Below, piece after piece: positions 1 to 5,805 of a DNA stretch of 5,876 nt. Where the stretch lies: contig JBFOMB010000124.1 of the NCBI GenBank assembly GCA_040830545.1, forward strand, positions 1-5,876, written 5' to 3'. The notes below the pieces were generated by a model that ran no database searches, was not told where the DNA came from, and worked only from the letters and a program-made list of their open reading frames with translations. A program made the translations under genes and the position numbers. Within the stretch, counting starts at the first letter, position 1; each line of letters begins with the position of its first letter. This DNA is from HXMU1420-2 sp040830545 (GTDB lineage: Bacteria > Pseudomonadota > Alphaproteobacteria > Rhodobacterales > Rhodobacteraceae).

Positions 1-85
1 ACCGCAGCGCAATGTCGGCCAATTCCGCATCCGCGGTCACAACCAGCCAAAACGCCTGTGACAGCCCCTGCCAAAGATCGACCAC
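1..85 (-). CDS. ABC transporter permease, N-terminal fragment (TupB-like, partial)
   Basis: The minus strand from base 85 reads GTG-GTC-GAT-CTT-TGG and stays open to the window edge, giving 28 residues that begin VVDLWQGLSQAFWLVVT and continue ADAELADIALR. A GGGGAGGAGG tract lies eight bases before the GTG, which makes this start convincing although no ATG is present. The pattern of a short amphipathic N-terminus with LWQGLSQAFWL followed by an acidic stretch and IALR recalls the start of tungstate-type (TupB/ModB-related) permeases, in which the first full transmembrane helix follows directly. That family assignment comes from recall of the motif on a short fragment and is inference; the reading frame and start are seen directly. 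The gene is divergent from the peptide-transporter operon and its 3' end is outside the window. It is probably the first gene of a separate anion-uptake operon. Confidence 0.6.
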   Translation of the reverse strand, partial: MVDLWQGLSQAFWLVVTADAELADIALR

Positions 86-93
86 CCGCCGAT

Positions 94-103
94 CCTCCTC
101 CCC
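94..103 (-). promoter_or_regulatory. Strong ribosome binding site of the divergent permease gene
   Basis: Read on the minus strand the bases are GGGGAGGAGG, followed by the eight-base spacer ATCGGCGG and then GTG at 85. The near-perfect anti-16S match with a good spacing decides the GTG start, because no in-frame ATG lies nearby. Confidence 0.7.
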
Positions 104-168
104 TTGGTTCCAAATGTACCTGTCAGGATTTTGAACGTGACGCCAGCGCAAAGGGCAACAGCGTTCCA

Positions 169-182
169 GGTTTGGTCAAACC
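169..182. promoter_or_regulatory. 14-bp palindrome, possible operator
   Basis: GGTTTG and CAAACC are perfect inverted arms of six bases around the two central bases GT. It lies 84 bases upstream of the divergent GTG start and over 300 bases upstream of the binding-protein gene, so it would more naturally serve the minus-strand gene. A two-base spacer is too short for an RNA hairpin, which favours a dimeric protein-binding site if it is functional. No regulator is identified, and one palindrome of this size can arise by chance. Confidence 0.25.
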
Positions 183-355
183 GTCCCTAATCTCAGGCCG
201 GTCCACCCGAAAAGTCAGACATTTTGTCCGATCCGAGGCCCCGACGCCGCAGGCCAAACTCGTGAAAACCCTCCTCCAGACCCTATTCCTGAACAGTGCA
301 GACTGTATTTGACCAGCCTCCGATCCTTTATCTTTTCCTGCCGCGAGGGAAAGCG

Positions 356-375
356 GCGATCGTGGTCGCTTTTTT
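356..375 (+). terminator. Terminator-like hairpin with T tract in the leader region
   Basis: GCGA (356-359) can pair with TCGC (366-369) around a six-base loop, with a possible extra G-T pair, and is followed immediately by six T (370-375). An overlapping alternative stem GCCGC (340-344) with GCGGC (353-357) shares bases with it, so only one can form at a time. The stem is short for an efficient intrinsic terminator. It could stop upstream + strand transcription, or act as an attenuator if the promoter lies before 340. No upstream + strand gene is visible that would need it. Confidence 0.3.
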
Positions 376-484
376 AGTCATTCTTCAAAAACCGGAGCCT
401 CCCCTCTTTACCGTTCTTTCTTAGCGAGTATGGTCATGGGCAAGAGCGCGAAGCCGATCCAGGCGAGATGCTCGCAACACTCAT

Positions 485-490
485 GGAGGA
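485..490 (+). promoter_or_regulatory. Ribosome binding site of the solute-binding protein gene
   Basis: GGAGGA ends four bases before the ATG at 495. It decides the start: the in-frame ATG at 468 lies upstream of this site, has no Shine-Dalgarno of its own, and would add nine residues in front of a textbook signal peptide. Confidence 0.8.
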
Positions 491-494
491 AAAC

Positions 495-2054
495 ATGCAA
501 TTGAAAAAATTGCTGTCCGTTTCGGCTGTGGCCCTGACGGTTGCCAGCCCTGCGTTGGCAGAGAATGTTTTGCGATGGACCAGCCAGGGTGATGCCCTGA
601 CAATTGACCCGCATTCGCAGAACGAAGGCCCGACCATCGTGATGAACGGCCAGATTTATGAATCTCTGGTCACACGTGATCCCGCGCTGAACCTGGAACC
701 GGAACTGGCCGAGAGCTGGGAAGCTGGCGAAGATGGCTGGACGTTCAAGCTGCGCCAGGGCGTGAAATTCCACAACGGCGCAGATTTCACCGCCGAAGAC
801 GTTGTATTCAGCTTTGATCGCGCCAAGCACGAAGCGTCCGACTTCAAGGAGCAGGCCAAGAACGTCGTCTCGGTTGAGGTGATCGACGACTACACGGTCA
901 AGCTGATGACCGATGGGCCGAACCCGATCCTGCCGAATCAGCTGACCTCCATCTACATGATGGACAAGGGCTGGGCCGAAGAGCACAACGTTGTGGCGCC
1001 GCAGGACTTCAAGGCCAAGGAAGAAACCTATGCCGTGCGTAATGCCAACGGCACCGGTCCCTTCACACTGGTCAGTCGTGCGCCGGATGAAATGACCGTT
1101 CTGGCCCGCAACGCCGATTGGTGGGGCGAAGGCCAGTTTCCGGGCAATATCGACAAGATCGAATATCGTCCGATCACAAACGCCGCGACCCGCGTTGCCG
1201 CGCTGCTGTCTGGCGAAGTTGATTTCGTGCTCGACCCCCCGCTGCAGGATCTGAAGCGGATCGAAGCGGCTGACGGTCTGGGTGTAAAAACCGTGGCGCA
1301 AATCCGGTCGATCTTCTTCGGCATGGACCAGGGCGTGGACAAGCTGCGCAGCACCGATGTGGACGGCAACCCGTTCAAGGACGTGCGCGTACGTACCGCC
1401 ATGAACCTGGCCATCGACAAGGCCGCGATCCAGCGCGTCGTGATGGAAGGCCTGTCCTTCCCGACCGGCATGATCACACCTCCGGGTGTTCTGGGCAACA
1501 CGCCCGAAAACGACGCCACCTATGGCTTCGACGTTGAAAAAGCCAAGGGCTTGATGGCCGAAGCTGGCTATGCGGACGGGTTCACGGTTCAGCTGGACTG
1601 CCCAAACAACCGCTACAACAACGACGAAAAGATCTGCCAGGCAGCGGTCGCGATGCTGGCCAAGATTGGCGTTAAGGTGAACCTGGACGCGATCCCGAAG
1701 GCGCAGCACTTCCCGAAGATCCAGAACCGCGAAAGCGATTTCTACATGCTGGGTTGGGGCGTGCCGACGCTGGACAGCCACTATGTGTTCTCCTATCTGC
1801 TGGACACCGAAGGGTCGTGGAACGCAACCGGCTATTCCAACGCCCGTGTGGATGAGATCACTAAGGCGATCACCTCGGAAATCGACCTCGAAAAACGCAC
1901 TGCGATGATCGAGGAAGCCTGGTCGCAGGTGAAAGCGGACGTGCCTTACGTGCCGATCCACCACCAGGTGCTGGCCTGGGGCATCTCGGACAAGGTCGAC
2001 ATCCAGATCGCAGCGGACGATGGGTTCCGCCCACGTTACACTGTGATGAAGTAA
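495..2054 (+). CDS. Periplasmic peptide-type solute-binding protein (SBP family 5)
   Basis: This encodes a 519-residue periplasmic receptor of the DppA/OppA family, which captures the ligand and delivers it to the membrane complex encoded downstream. Residues 1-22 are a Sec signal peptide: basic MQLKK, a hydrophobic core, and an ALA cleavage site before Glu23. There is no lipobox cysteine, so the protein should be soluble. Family features are the AESWE...WTFKLRQGVKFHNG block (about 72-95), the TAEDVVFSFDR segment (99-109), the GTGPF turn (186-190) and the FKDVRVRTAMNLAIDK segment (294-309). Cys369 and Cys381 are the only cysteines in the mature chain and could form a disulfide. Length is normal for the family. 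It is the first gene of the operon, separated from the permease by 51 bases that contain a strong stem-loop. Peptide binding is the family default, but relatives also bind nickel, glutathione, sugars or opines, so the substrate is unknown. Confidence 0.93.
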   Translation: MQLKKLLSVSAVALTVASPALAENVLRWTSQGDALTIDPHSQNEGPTIVMNGQIYESLVTRDPALNLEPELAESWEAGEDGWTFKLRQGVKFHNGADFTAEDVVFSFDRAKHEASDFKEQAKNVVSVEVIDDYTVKLMTDGPNPILPNQLTSIYMMDKGWAEEHNVVAPQDFKAKEETYAVRNANGTGPFTLVSRAPDEMTVLARNADWWGEGQFPGNIDKIEYRPITNAATRVAALLSGEVDFVLDPPLQDLKRIEAADGLGVKTVAQIRSIFFGMDQGVDKLRSTDVDGNPFKDVRVRTAMNLAIDKAAIQRVVMEGLSFPTGMITPPGVLGNTPENDATYGFDVEKAKGLMAEAGYADGFTVQLDCPNNRYNNDEKICQAAVAMLAKIGVKVNLDAIPKAQHFPKIQNRESDFYMLGWGVPTLDSHYVFSYLLDTEGSWNATGYSNARVDEITKAITSEIDLEKRTAMIEEAWSQVKADVPYVPIHHQVLAWGISDKVDIQIAADDGFRPRYTVMK

Positions 2055-2062
2055 GCCACGTG

Positions 2063-2088
2063 CCGGGGCGGGCCTGTTCCCGCCCCGG
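2063..2088 (+). repeat. Strong intercistronic stem-loop
   Basis: CCGGGGCGGG (2063-2072) and CCCGCCCCGG (2079-2088) form a perfect 10-bp GC-only stem with a six-base loop CCTGTT. It begins eight bases after the binding-protein stop codon and ends 17 bases before the permease ATG. No T run follows, so it is not a canonical intrinsic terminator. Such hairpins after binding-protein genes are known to protect the upstream mRNA from 3' exonucleases and to lower downstream expression, giving more binding protein than membrane complex; that role here is inferred. Confidence 0.8.
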
Positions 2089-2105
2089 ACCAATCCAGGA
2101 CCCCC

Positions 2106-3074
2106 ATGTTCTTCTTTATTCTCAAGCGGCTGGCGCAATCGGTGCTGGTGATGGCCATCGTTTCGGCGGTCAGCTTTTCGCTGTTCAACTTTGTCGGTGA
2201 CCCGGTCAACAACATGGTTGGTCAGGACGCGACCCGCGAGCAACGTGTTGAAATCCGCCAGCAACTGGGTCTGGATGATCCGATCCTCACACAATACACG
2301 CGGTTTCTGGGCAATATGCTGCAGGGCGATTTCGGTCTGAGCTACCGGATCAAACGTCCAGTAGACGAGCTGATCCTGGAACGTCTGCCGGCCACGCTGG
2401 AGCTGGTGTTTGTCAGCGCGATCATTGCACTGGCGGTTGGGATCACCTTGGGAATTTATACCGGGATCAGGCGAAAATCCTGGACCAGCCGCGCCATCCT
2501 GTCCGTGTCGCTGGTGGGGGTCAGCCTGCCCACATTCATCATCGGCATTGCGCTGATCTATATCTTTGCGGTGAACCTGCGCTGGCTGCCGTCCTCGGGC
2601 CGGTCAGGCACGCTGGATTTCGGCTGGTGGAAAACCTCGCTGCTGACGATTGACGGCTGGCGCGCGATCATTCTGCCGGCGATCACGCTGTCGCTGTTCC
2701 AGCTGACGCTGATCCTGCGCCTTGTGCGGGCCGAGATGCTGGAAGTCATGCAAACTGATTTCATCAAATTCGCCCGTGCGCGTGGGCTCAGCGAACGGGC
2801 CATCAACTTCCGGCACGCGCTGCGCAATACGCTGGTGCCGGTGATCACCATCATCGGGCTGAACATCGGCGGGCTGATCGCGTTTTCCGTGATCACCGAA
2901 ACCGTGTTCCAGTGGCCGGGAACCGGGCTGATGTTCATTCAGGCGGTCGATTTTGTCGATGTGCCCATCATGGCCGCGTATCTGGTGTTCGTGGCACTGC
3001 TGTTTGTCATCATCAACCTGATTGTCGACATCCTGTATTTTGTCGTCGATCCGCGCATCCGGCTGGGGGACTGA
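2106..3074 (+). CDS. Peptide-type ABC transporter permease, DppB-like
   Basis: This 322-residue integral membrane protein is one half of the translocation channel. Hydrophobic segments lie at about 9-29, 98-120, 130-156, 188-206, 243-265 and 291-314, the six-helix layout of DppB/OppB proteins. Typical landmarks are the N-terminal FILKRLAQS start, the GLDDPILTQY segment (55-64), GDFGLSY (74-80) and the cytoplasmic EAA coupling loop around 210-229 (E-M-L-E-V through D-F-I-K-F-A-R-A-R-G-L), which docks onto the ATPase. The C-terminus DPRIRLGD is also standard. The start is supported by AGGA five bases upstream of the ATG. It follows the intercistronic stem-loop and ends three bases before the next permease, so the two are co-transcribed and presumably form a heterodimer. 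Length is as expected and nothing is broken. Confidence 0.94.
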   Translation: MFFFILKRLAQSVLVMAIVSAVSFSLFNFVGDPVNNMVGQDATREQRVEIRQQLGLDDPILTQYTRFLGNMLQGDFGLSYRIKRPVDELILERLPATLELVFVSAIIALAVGITLGIYTGIRRKSWTSRAILSVSLVGVSLPTFIIGIALIYIFAVNLRWLPSSGRSGTLDFGWWKTSLLTIDGWRAIILPAITLSLFQLTLILRLVRAEMLEVMQTDFIKFARARGLSERAINFRHALRNTLVPVITIIGLNIGGLIAFSVITETVFQWPGTGLMFIQAVDFVDVPIMAAYLVFVALLFVIINLIVDILYFVVDPRIRLGD

Positions 3075-3077
3075 GGC

Positions 3078-4007
3078 ATGAATACCGATCGCCCAATGAC
3101 CCGCTGGGAGCGGTTCAAAGACAACGACATCCTGTGGTCCTTCCTGCATTCGCCCGGTGCCATGGTGGCCGCTGCGATCACGCTGTTTGCCATCCTCGCC
3201 TGTGCCTTTGCCCCGCTGCTGGCGCCGTTTGACCCGTTTGACCCGGCGCAGATTTCGCTGTGGGACGGCAAGCTGCCCCCGGCCTGGGTCGAAGGCGGGC
3301 AATCGCAATACCTGCTGGGCACCGACAACCAGGGTCGCGATATGCTGTCGACGATCCTGTATGGCGGGCGGTTGTCCATCATCGTCGGTCTGGCGGCGGT
3401 ATGTCTCGGTATGGTGCTGGGGGTCTCGCTGGGCGTGATCTCGGGCTATGTCGGGGGGGTGACGGATGCGGTGATCATGCGTATCGCAGACGTGCAGCTG
3501 ACCATTCCCGGCATTCTGTTGGCCATCCTGATCAATGGTATCGGCCGCGCCTTCCTGCCGCTGGAACTGCGTGAAGAGTTTGCCATCTACGTTGTCATCA
3601 TCGCCATCGGCCTGACCGACTGGCCACAGTTCGCCCGTGTGGCGCGCGGGGCGACGCTGGTGGAAACCAACAAGGAATATGTGCAGGCCGCCCGGATCAT
3701 CGGCCTGCCCGGCTGGCTGATCATGCTGCGCCACATCCTACCCAACACGCTGCGACCCGTGCTAGTGATTGCCACCATCGGACTGGCGCTGGCCATCATT
3801 GCCGAGGCAACGCTGTCCTTCCTGGGTCAGGGTATTCCGCCCACAACCCCGTCACTGGGCACGCTCATCCGTGTGGGCAATGAATACCTGTTCTCGGGTC
3901 TCTGGTGGATCACGTTTTTCCCGGCGATTGCGCTGGTTGTGCTGGTCTTTGCCGTCAATCTTTTGGGGGATTGGATGCGTGACGCTCTCAATCCAAAGCT
4001 GCGCTGA
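3078..4007 (+). CDS. Peptide-type ABC transporter permease, DppC-like
   Basis: This 309-residue protein is the second channel subunit, of the DppC/OppC type. A cytoplasmic N-terminus (about 1-27) leads into helix 1 (28-48). The hallmark LLGTDNQGRDMLS follows at 79-91, just before the core transport domain, with further hydrophobic segments at about 97-121, 131-156, 167-181, 221-248 and 271-297. The EAA loop is at about 195-213 (ETNKEYVQAARIIGLPGW), followed by RHILPN, the contact point for the ATPase. The periplasmic stretch before GTD includes LPPAWVEGG, common in DppC relatives. A GGGGGA tract before the ATG can serve as ribosome binding site and overlaps the end of the upstream permease gene. 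The stop codon overlaps the start of the ATPase gene by one base (TGATG), which suggests translational coupling. Confidence 0.94.
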   Translation: MNTDRPMTRWERFKDNDILWSFLHSPGAMVAAAITLFAILACAFAPLLAPFDPFDPAQISLWDGKLPPAWVEGGQSQYLLGTDNQGRDMLSTILYGGRLSIIVGLAAVCLGMVLGVSLGVISGYVGGVTDAVIMRIADVQLTIPGILLAILINGIGRAFLPLELREEFAIYVVIIAIGLTDWPQFARVARGATLVETNKEYVQAARIIGLPGWLIMLRHILPNTLRPVLVIATIGLALAIIAEATLSFLGQGIPPTTPSLGTLIRVGNEYLFSGLWWITFFPAIALVVLVFAVNLLGDWMRDALNPKLR

Positions 4008-5719
4008 TGACTGAACTTCTGCAAATCAAGGGGCTGGACGTCGAATTCCCCACCCGTCGCGGCACGGTTCGCGCGGCACGCGGTGTCAATCTGGTGGTCC
4101 GCCCGGGCGAGGTGCTGGGGCTGGTCGGTGAATCCGGGGCGGGGAAATCCACCATCGGCAACGCCATAATTGACCTGCTGGAATCCCCGGGCCGGGTTAG
4201 CGCCGGGTCCATCCTGTTCCAGGGCGAAGAACTGCGCGGACAGGACGACACACAGATGCGCCGTATCCGGGGTGACCGGATCGGCATGATCTTTCAGGAC
4301 CCGCAAACCTCGCTGAACCCGCTGATGACCGTTGGTGCGCAGCTGGTGGAAACCATCGAGAAAACCACCGACCTGAGCGGCGGGCAGGCTGATGCCCGCG
4401 CCATCGAGTTGCTGGAACAGGTCGGCATTACCGAGGCCAAGGCCCGGCTCAAGGCCTATCCGCACCAGTTTTCCGGCGGTATGCGGCAGCGCGTTGTAAT
4501 CGCTCTGGCGCTTGCAGGTGACCCGGATCTGATCATCGCGGATGAACCGACAACGGCGTTGGACGTGTCGATTCAGGCGCAGATCCTGGACCTGATCAAA
4601 CGGCTTTGCAGGGAACGCGATCTGGGTGTGATCATCGTCACCCACGACATTGGCGTGATCGCCAACATCGCCGACCGTGTGGCCGTGATGTATCGCGGCG
4701 AAGTGGTGGAAACCGGCGAGGTCGCGCAAATCCTCGGCGCGCCGGAACATGAATATACCCGCTCGCTGATCGCCGCTGTCCCCCGTGCCGACGTGAAGCT
4801 GGAGCGTTTCTCGTCGGTCGACTACATTGAGGGCGGCACCAAGCCGTTCCAGCGTATCGACGTGCAAACCCACTGGCTGGGTCAGGCCCGCAAGGAGCGT
4901 GGCGGAGGTCGCGCGATCGAGGTCGACCGCCTGAACCTGTCCTTCGTGCTGCAAGGTGCCGTGCTAAAGCGCAATCGCAAGATGCTGCAGGCGGTGAACA
5001 ACGTGTCTTTCACGGTTGCCGAGGGCGAAACCTTTGGTCTGGTCGGGGAATCCGGGTCGGGCAAATCCACCGTCGCGCGGCTGATCGCAGGGCTCTACCG
5101 CCCCGATGCCGGGCAAATTCGCGTGGTCGGTCAGGACGTCACCACCAACCCCCGCAGCGCCGAAGCCAAAGAAGCCCGCCGCGCGTTGCAGATGATTTTT
5201 CAGGACCCCTACTCCTCGCTCAACGCGCGGATGCGGGTGCTGGACATCGTGGCCGAACCGATCCGGTTCTACAAACTGACCGATAGCGAGGCGGAAACGC
5301 GCCGCATCGTTGGTGACCTGCTGGATCATGTCGGCCTCGGCTCTGCCGCCGCGCTGCGCTATCCGCACGAATTTTCCGGCGGGCAGCGGCAACGGATTTC
5401 CATCGCCCGTGCGCTGGCCTCGCGCCCGCGTATCCTGATCTGTGACGAACCCACCTCGGCGCTGGATGTGTCCGTGCAGGCCACGATCCTGAACCTGCTG
5501 AAGGACCTGCAAAAGGAACTGGGCCTGACGATGCTTTTCATCAGCCATGACCTGCCGGTTGTGCGCCAGATGTGCGACCGCATCGCGGTGATGCGTCATG
5601 GTCAGATCTGCGAAGTGTCCGAAACCGAAGCCCTGTTCAGCGCGCCCAGTCATGACTATTCACGCCACCTGCTGGATCTGATGCCACGCATGGACCTGCT
5701 CAGGGGCACACAATCTTAA
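4007..5719 (+). CDS. Fused double-domain peptide ABC transporter ATPase (DppD-DppF type)
   Basis: This 570-residue cytoplasmic protein supplies both ATP-binding sites for the transporter. Domain 1 (about 1-260) has Walker A GESGAGKST at 41-49, Q-loop Gln97, signature FSGGM at 155-159, Walker B LIIADE at 175-180, D-loop ALD 184-186 and His213. Domain 2 (about 303-560) has Walker A GESGSGKST at 347-355, Q-loop Gln399, signature FSGGQ at 456-460, Walker B ILICDE at 476-481 and His514. Every catalytic position is present in both halves, so both sites should be active. The linker (about 260-302) is short and polar and lacks the cysteine cluster seen at the C-terminus of many separate DppD/DppF proteins; fused relatives such as GsiA and YejF have the same domain layout. 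It is the last visible gene of the operon, and an insertion sequence starts 18 bases after its stop. The ligand is unknown. Confidence 0.94.
   Translation: MTELLQIKGLDVEFPTRRGTVRAARGVNLVVRPGEVLGLVGESGAGKSTIGNAIIDLLESPGRVSAGSILFQGEELRGQDDTQMRRIRGDRIGMIFQDPQTSLNPLMTVGAQLVETIEKTTDLSGGQADARAIELLEQVGITEAKARLKAYPHQFSGGMRQRVVIALALAGDPDLIIADEPTTALDVSIQAQILDLIKRLCRERDLGVIIVTHDIGVIANIADRVAVMYRGEVVETGEVAQILGAPEHEYTRSLIAAVPRADVKLERFSSVDYIEGGTKPFQRIDVQTHWLGQARKERGGGRAIEVDRLNLSFVLQGAVLKRNRKMLQAVNNVSFTVAEGETFGLVGESGSGKSTVARLIAGLYRPDAGQIRVVGQDVTTNPRSAEAKEARRALQMIFQDPYSSLNARMRVLDIVAEPIRFYKLTDSEAETRRIVGDLLDHVGLGSAAALRYPHEFSGGQRQRISIARALASRPRILICDEPTSALDVSVQATILNLLKDLQKELGLTMLFISHDLPVVRQMCDRIAVMRHGQICEVSETEALFSAPSHDYSRHLLDLMPRMDLLRGTQS
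4121..4153 (+). repeat. Walker A direct repeat, copy 1
   Basis: These 33 bases, coding LVGESGAGKST of the first ABC domain, match 5039-5071 at 30 of 33 positions. The copies start 918 bases (306 codons) apart and are in frame. Homology of the two domains explains the resemblance, but it is higher at the DNA level than in the surrounding sequence. Confidence 0.7.
5039..5071 (+). repeat. Walker A direct repeat, copy 2
   Basis: This is the second copy of the repeat, coding LVGESGSGKST of the second ABC domain. It differs from copy 1 at three positions only, one of which changes Ala to Ser. Confidence 0.7.
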
Positions 5720-5737
5720 CCAAGCGTTTTTTGGGGC
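5720..5737. other. Short native remnant between the ATPase stop and the insertion sequence
   Basis: These 18 bases, starting CCAAGCG and followed by six T and GGGGC, are all that remains visible of the operon's 3' flank. CCAA (5720-5723) could pair weakly with TTGG (5731-5734), but this is not a proper terminator. If the element makes a 4-bp target duplication, the last four bases, GGGC (5734-5737), would be one copy. Confidence 0.4.
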
Positions 5738-5750
5738 TGACCTGCCCCCC
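5738..5750 (+). repeat. Probable left terminal inverted repeat of the IS
   Basis: TGACCTGCCCCCC is the likely transposase-binding terminus. Its full length cannot be set without the right end, which should read GGGGGGCAGGTCA at the element's other boundary if this call is right. Confidence 0.5.
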
Positions 5751-5805
5751 GAAACTTCCCTCGTTCTGATGTAGAGTTTGCTCAACCTTTTGAAGGAGCA
5801 AACGA

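Larger units (their letters stand above)
86..494. promoter_or_regulatory. Divergent intergenic region between two transporter operons
   Basis: About 400 bases separate the GTG of the minus-strand permease from the ATG of the binding-protein gene. I see no convincing protein-coding gene: the open frame at 58-312 overlaps the divergent gene, has no Shine-Dalgarno and encodes a low-complexity, unrecognised peptide. Both operons must be transcribed from here, but no strong sigma-70 promoter stands out. The best + strand candidate is TTTACC (407-412), a 16-base spacer and TATGGT (429-434), matching four of six consensus bases in each box. Structural elements inside are listed separately: a palindrome at 169-182, a terminator-like hairpin at 356-375, and a small hairpin at 463-475. 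The region is visibly less GC-rich than the flanking genes, especially from 300 to 420. Confidence 0.5.

Noticed and set aside
58..312. An 84-codon + strand frame in the left intergenic region
   Set aside because: It has no Shine-Dalgarno, overlaps the better supported divergent gene, and its peptide resembles no known family.
407..434. TTTACC-16-TATGGT as the operon promoter
   Set aside because: Each box matches only four of six consensus bases, which is too weak to list as a feature of its own; it is mentioned under the intergenic region.
468..494. ATG at 468 as the start of the binding protein
   Set aside because: It has no ribosome binding site and puts nine non-signal residues before a perfect signal peptide; GGAGGA directly precedes ATG 495.
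408..2294. A 628-codon open frame on the minus strand covering the binding-protein gene
   Set aside because: It lies antisense to a clearly identified gene. Its product is rich in His, Arg, Val and Gln with no recognisable domain, which is the usual shadow of strongly biased GC-rich coding sequence.
2604..4954. Long minus-strand frames opposite the permease and ATPase genes (2604-3734, 3827-4954)
   Set aside because: They have low-complexity, histidine/glutamine-rich translations without family motifs, in the same antisense phase as other shadows.
4964..5653. A 229-codon minus-strand frame opposite the second ABC domain
   Set aside because: It is antisense to conserved Walker and signature motifs and has no motif or ribosome binding site of its own.
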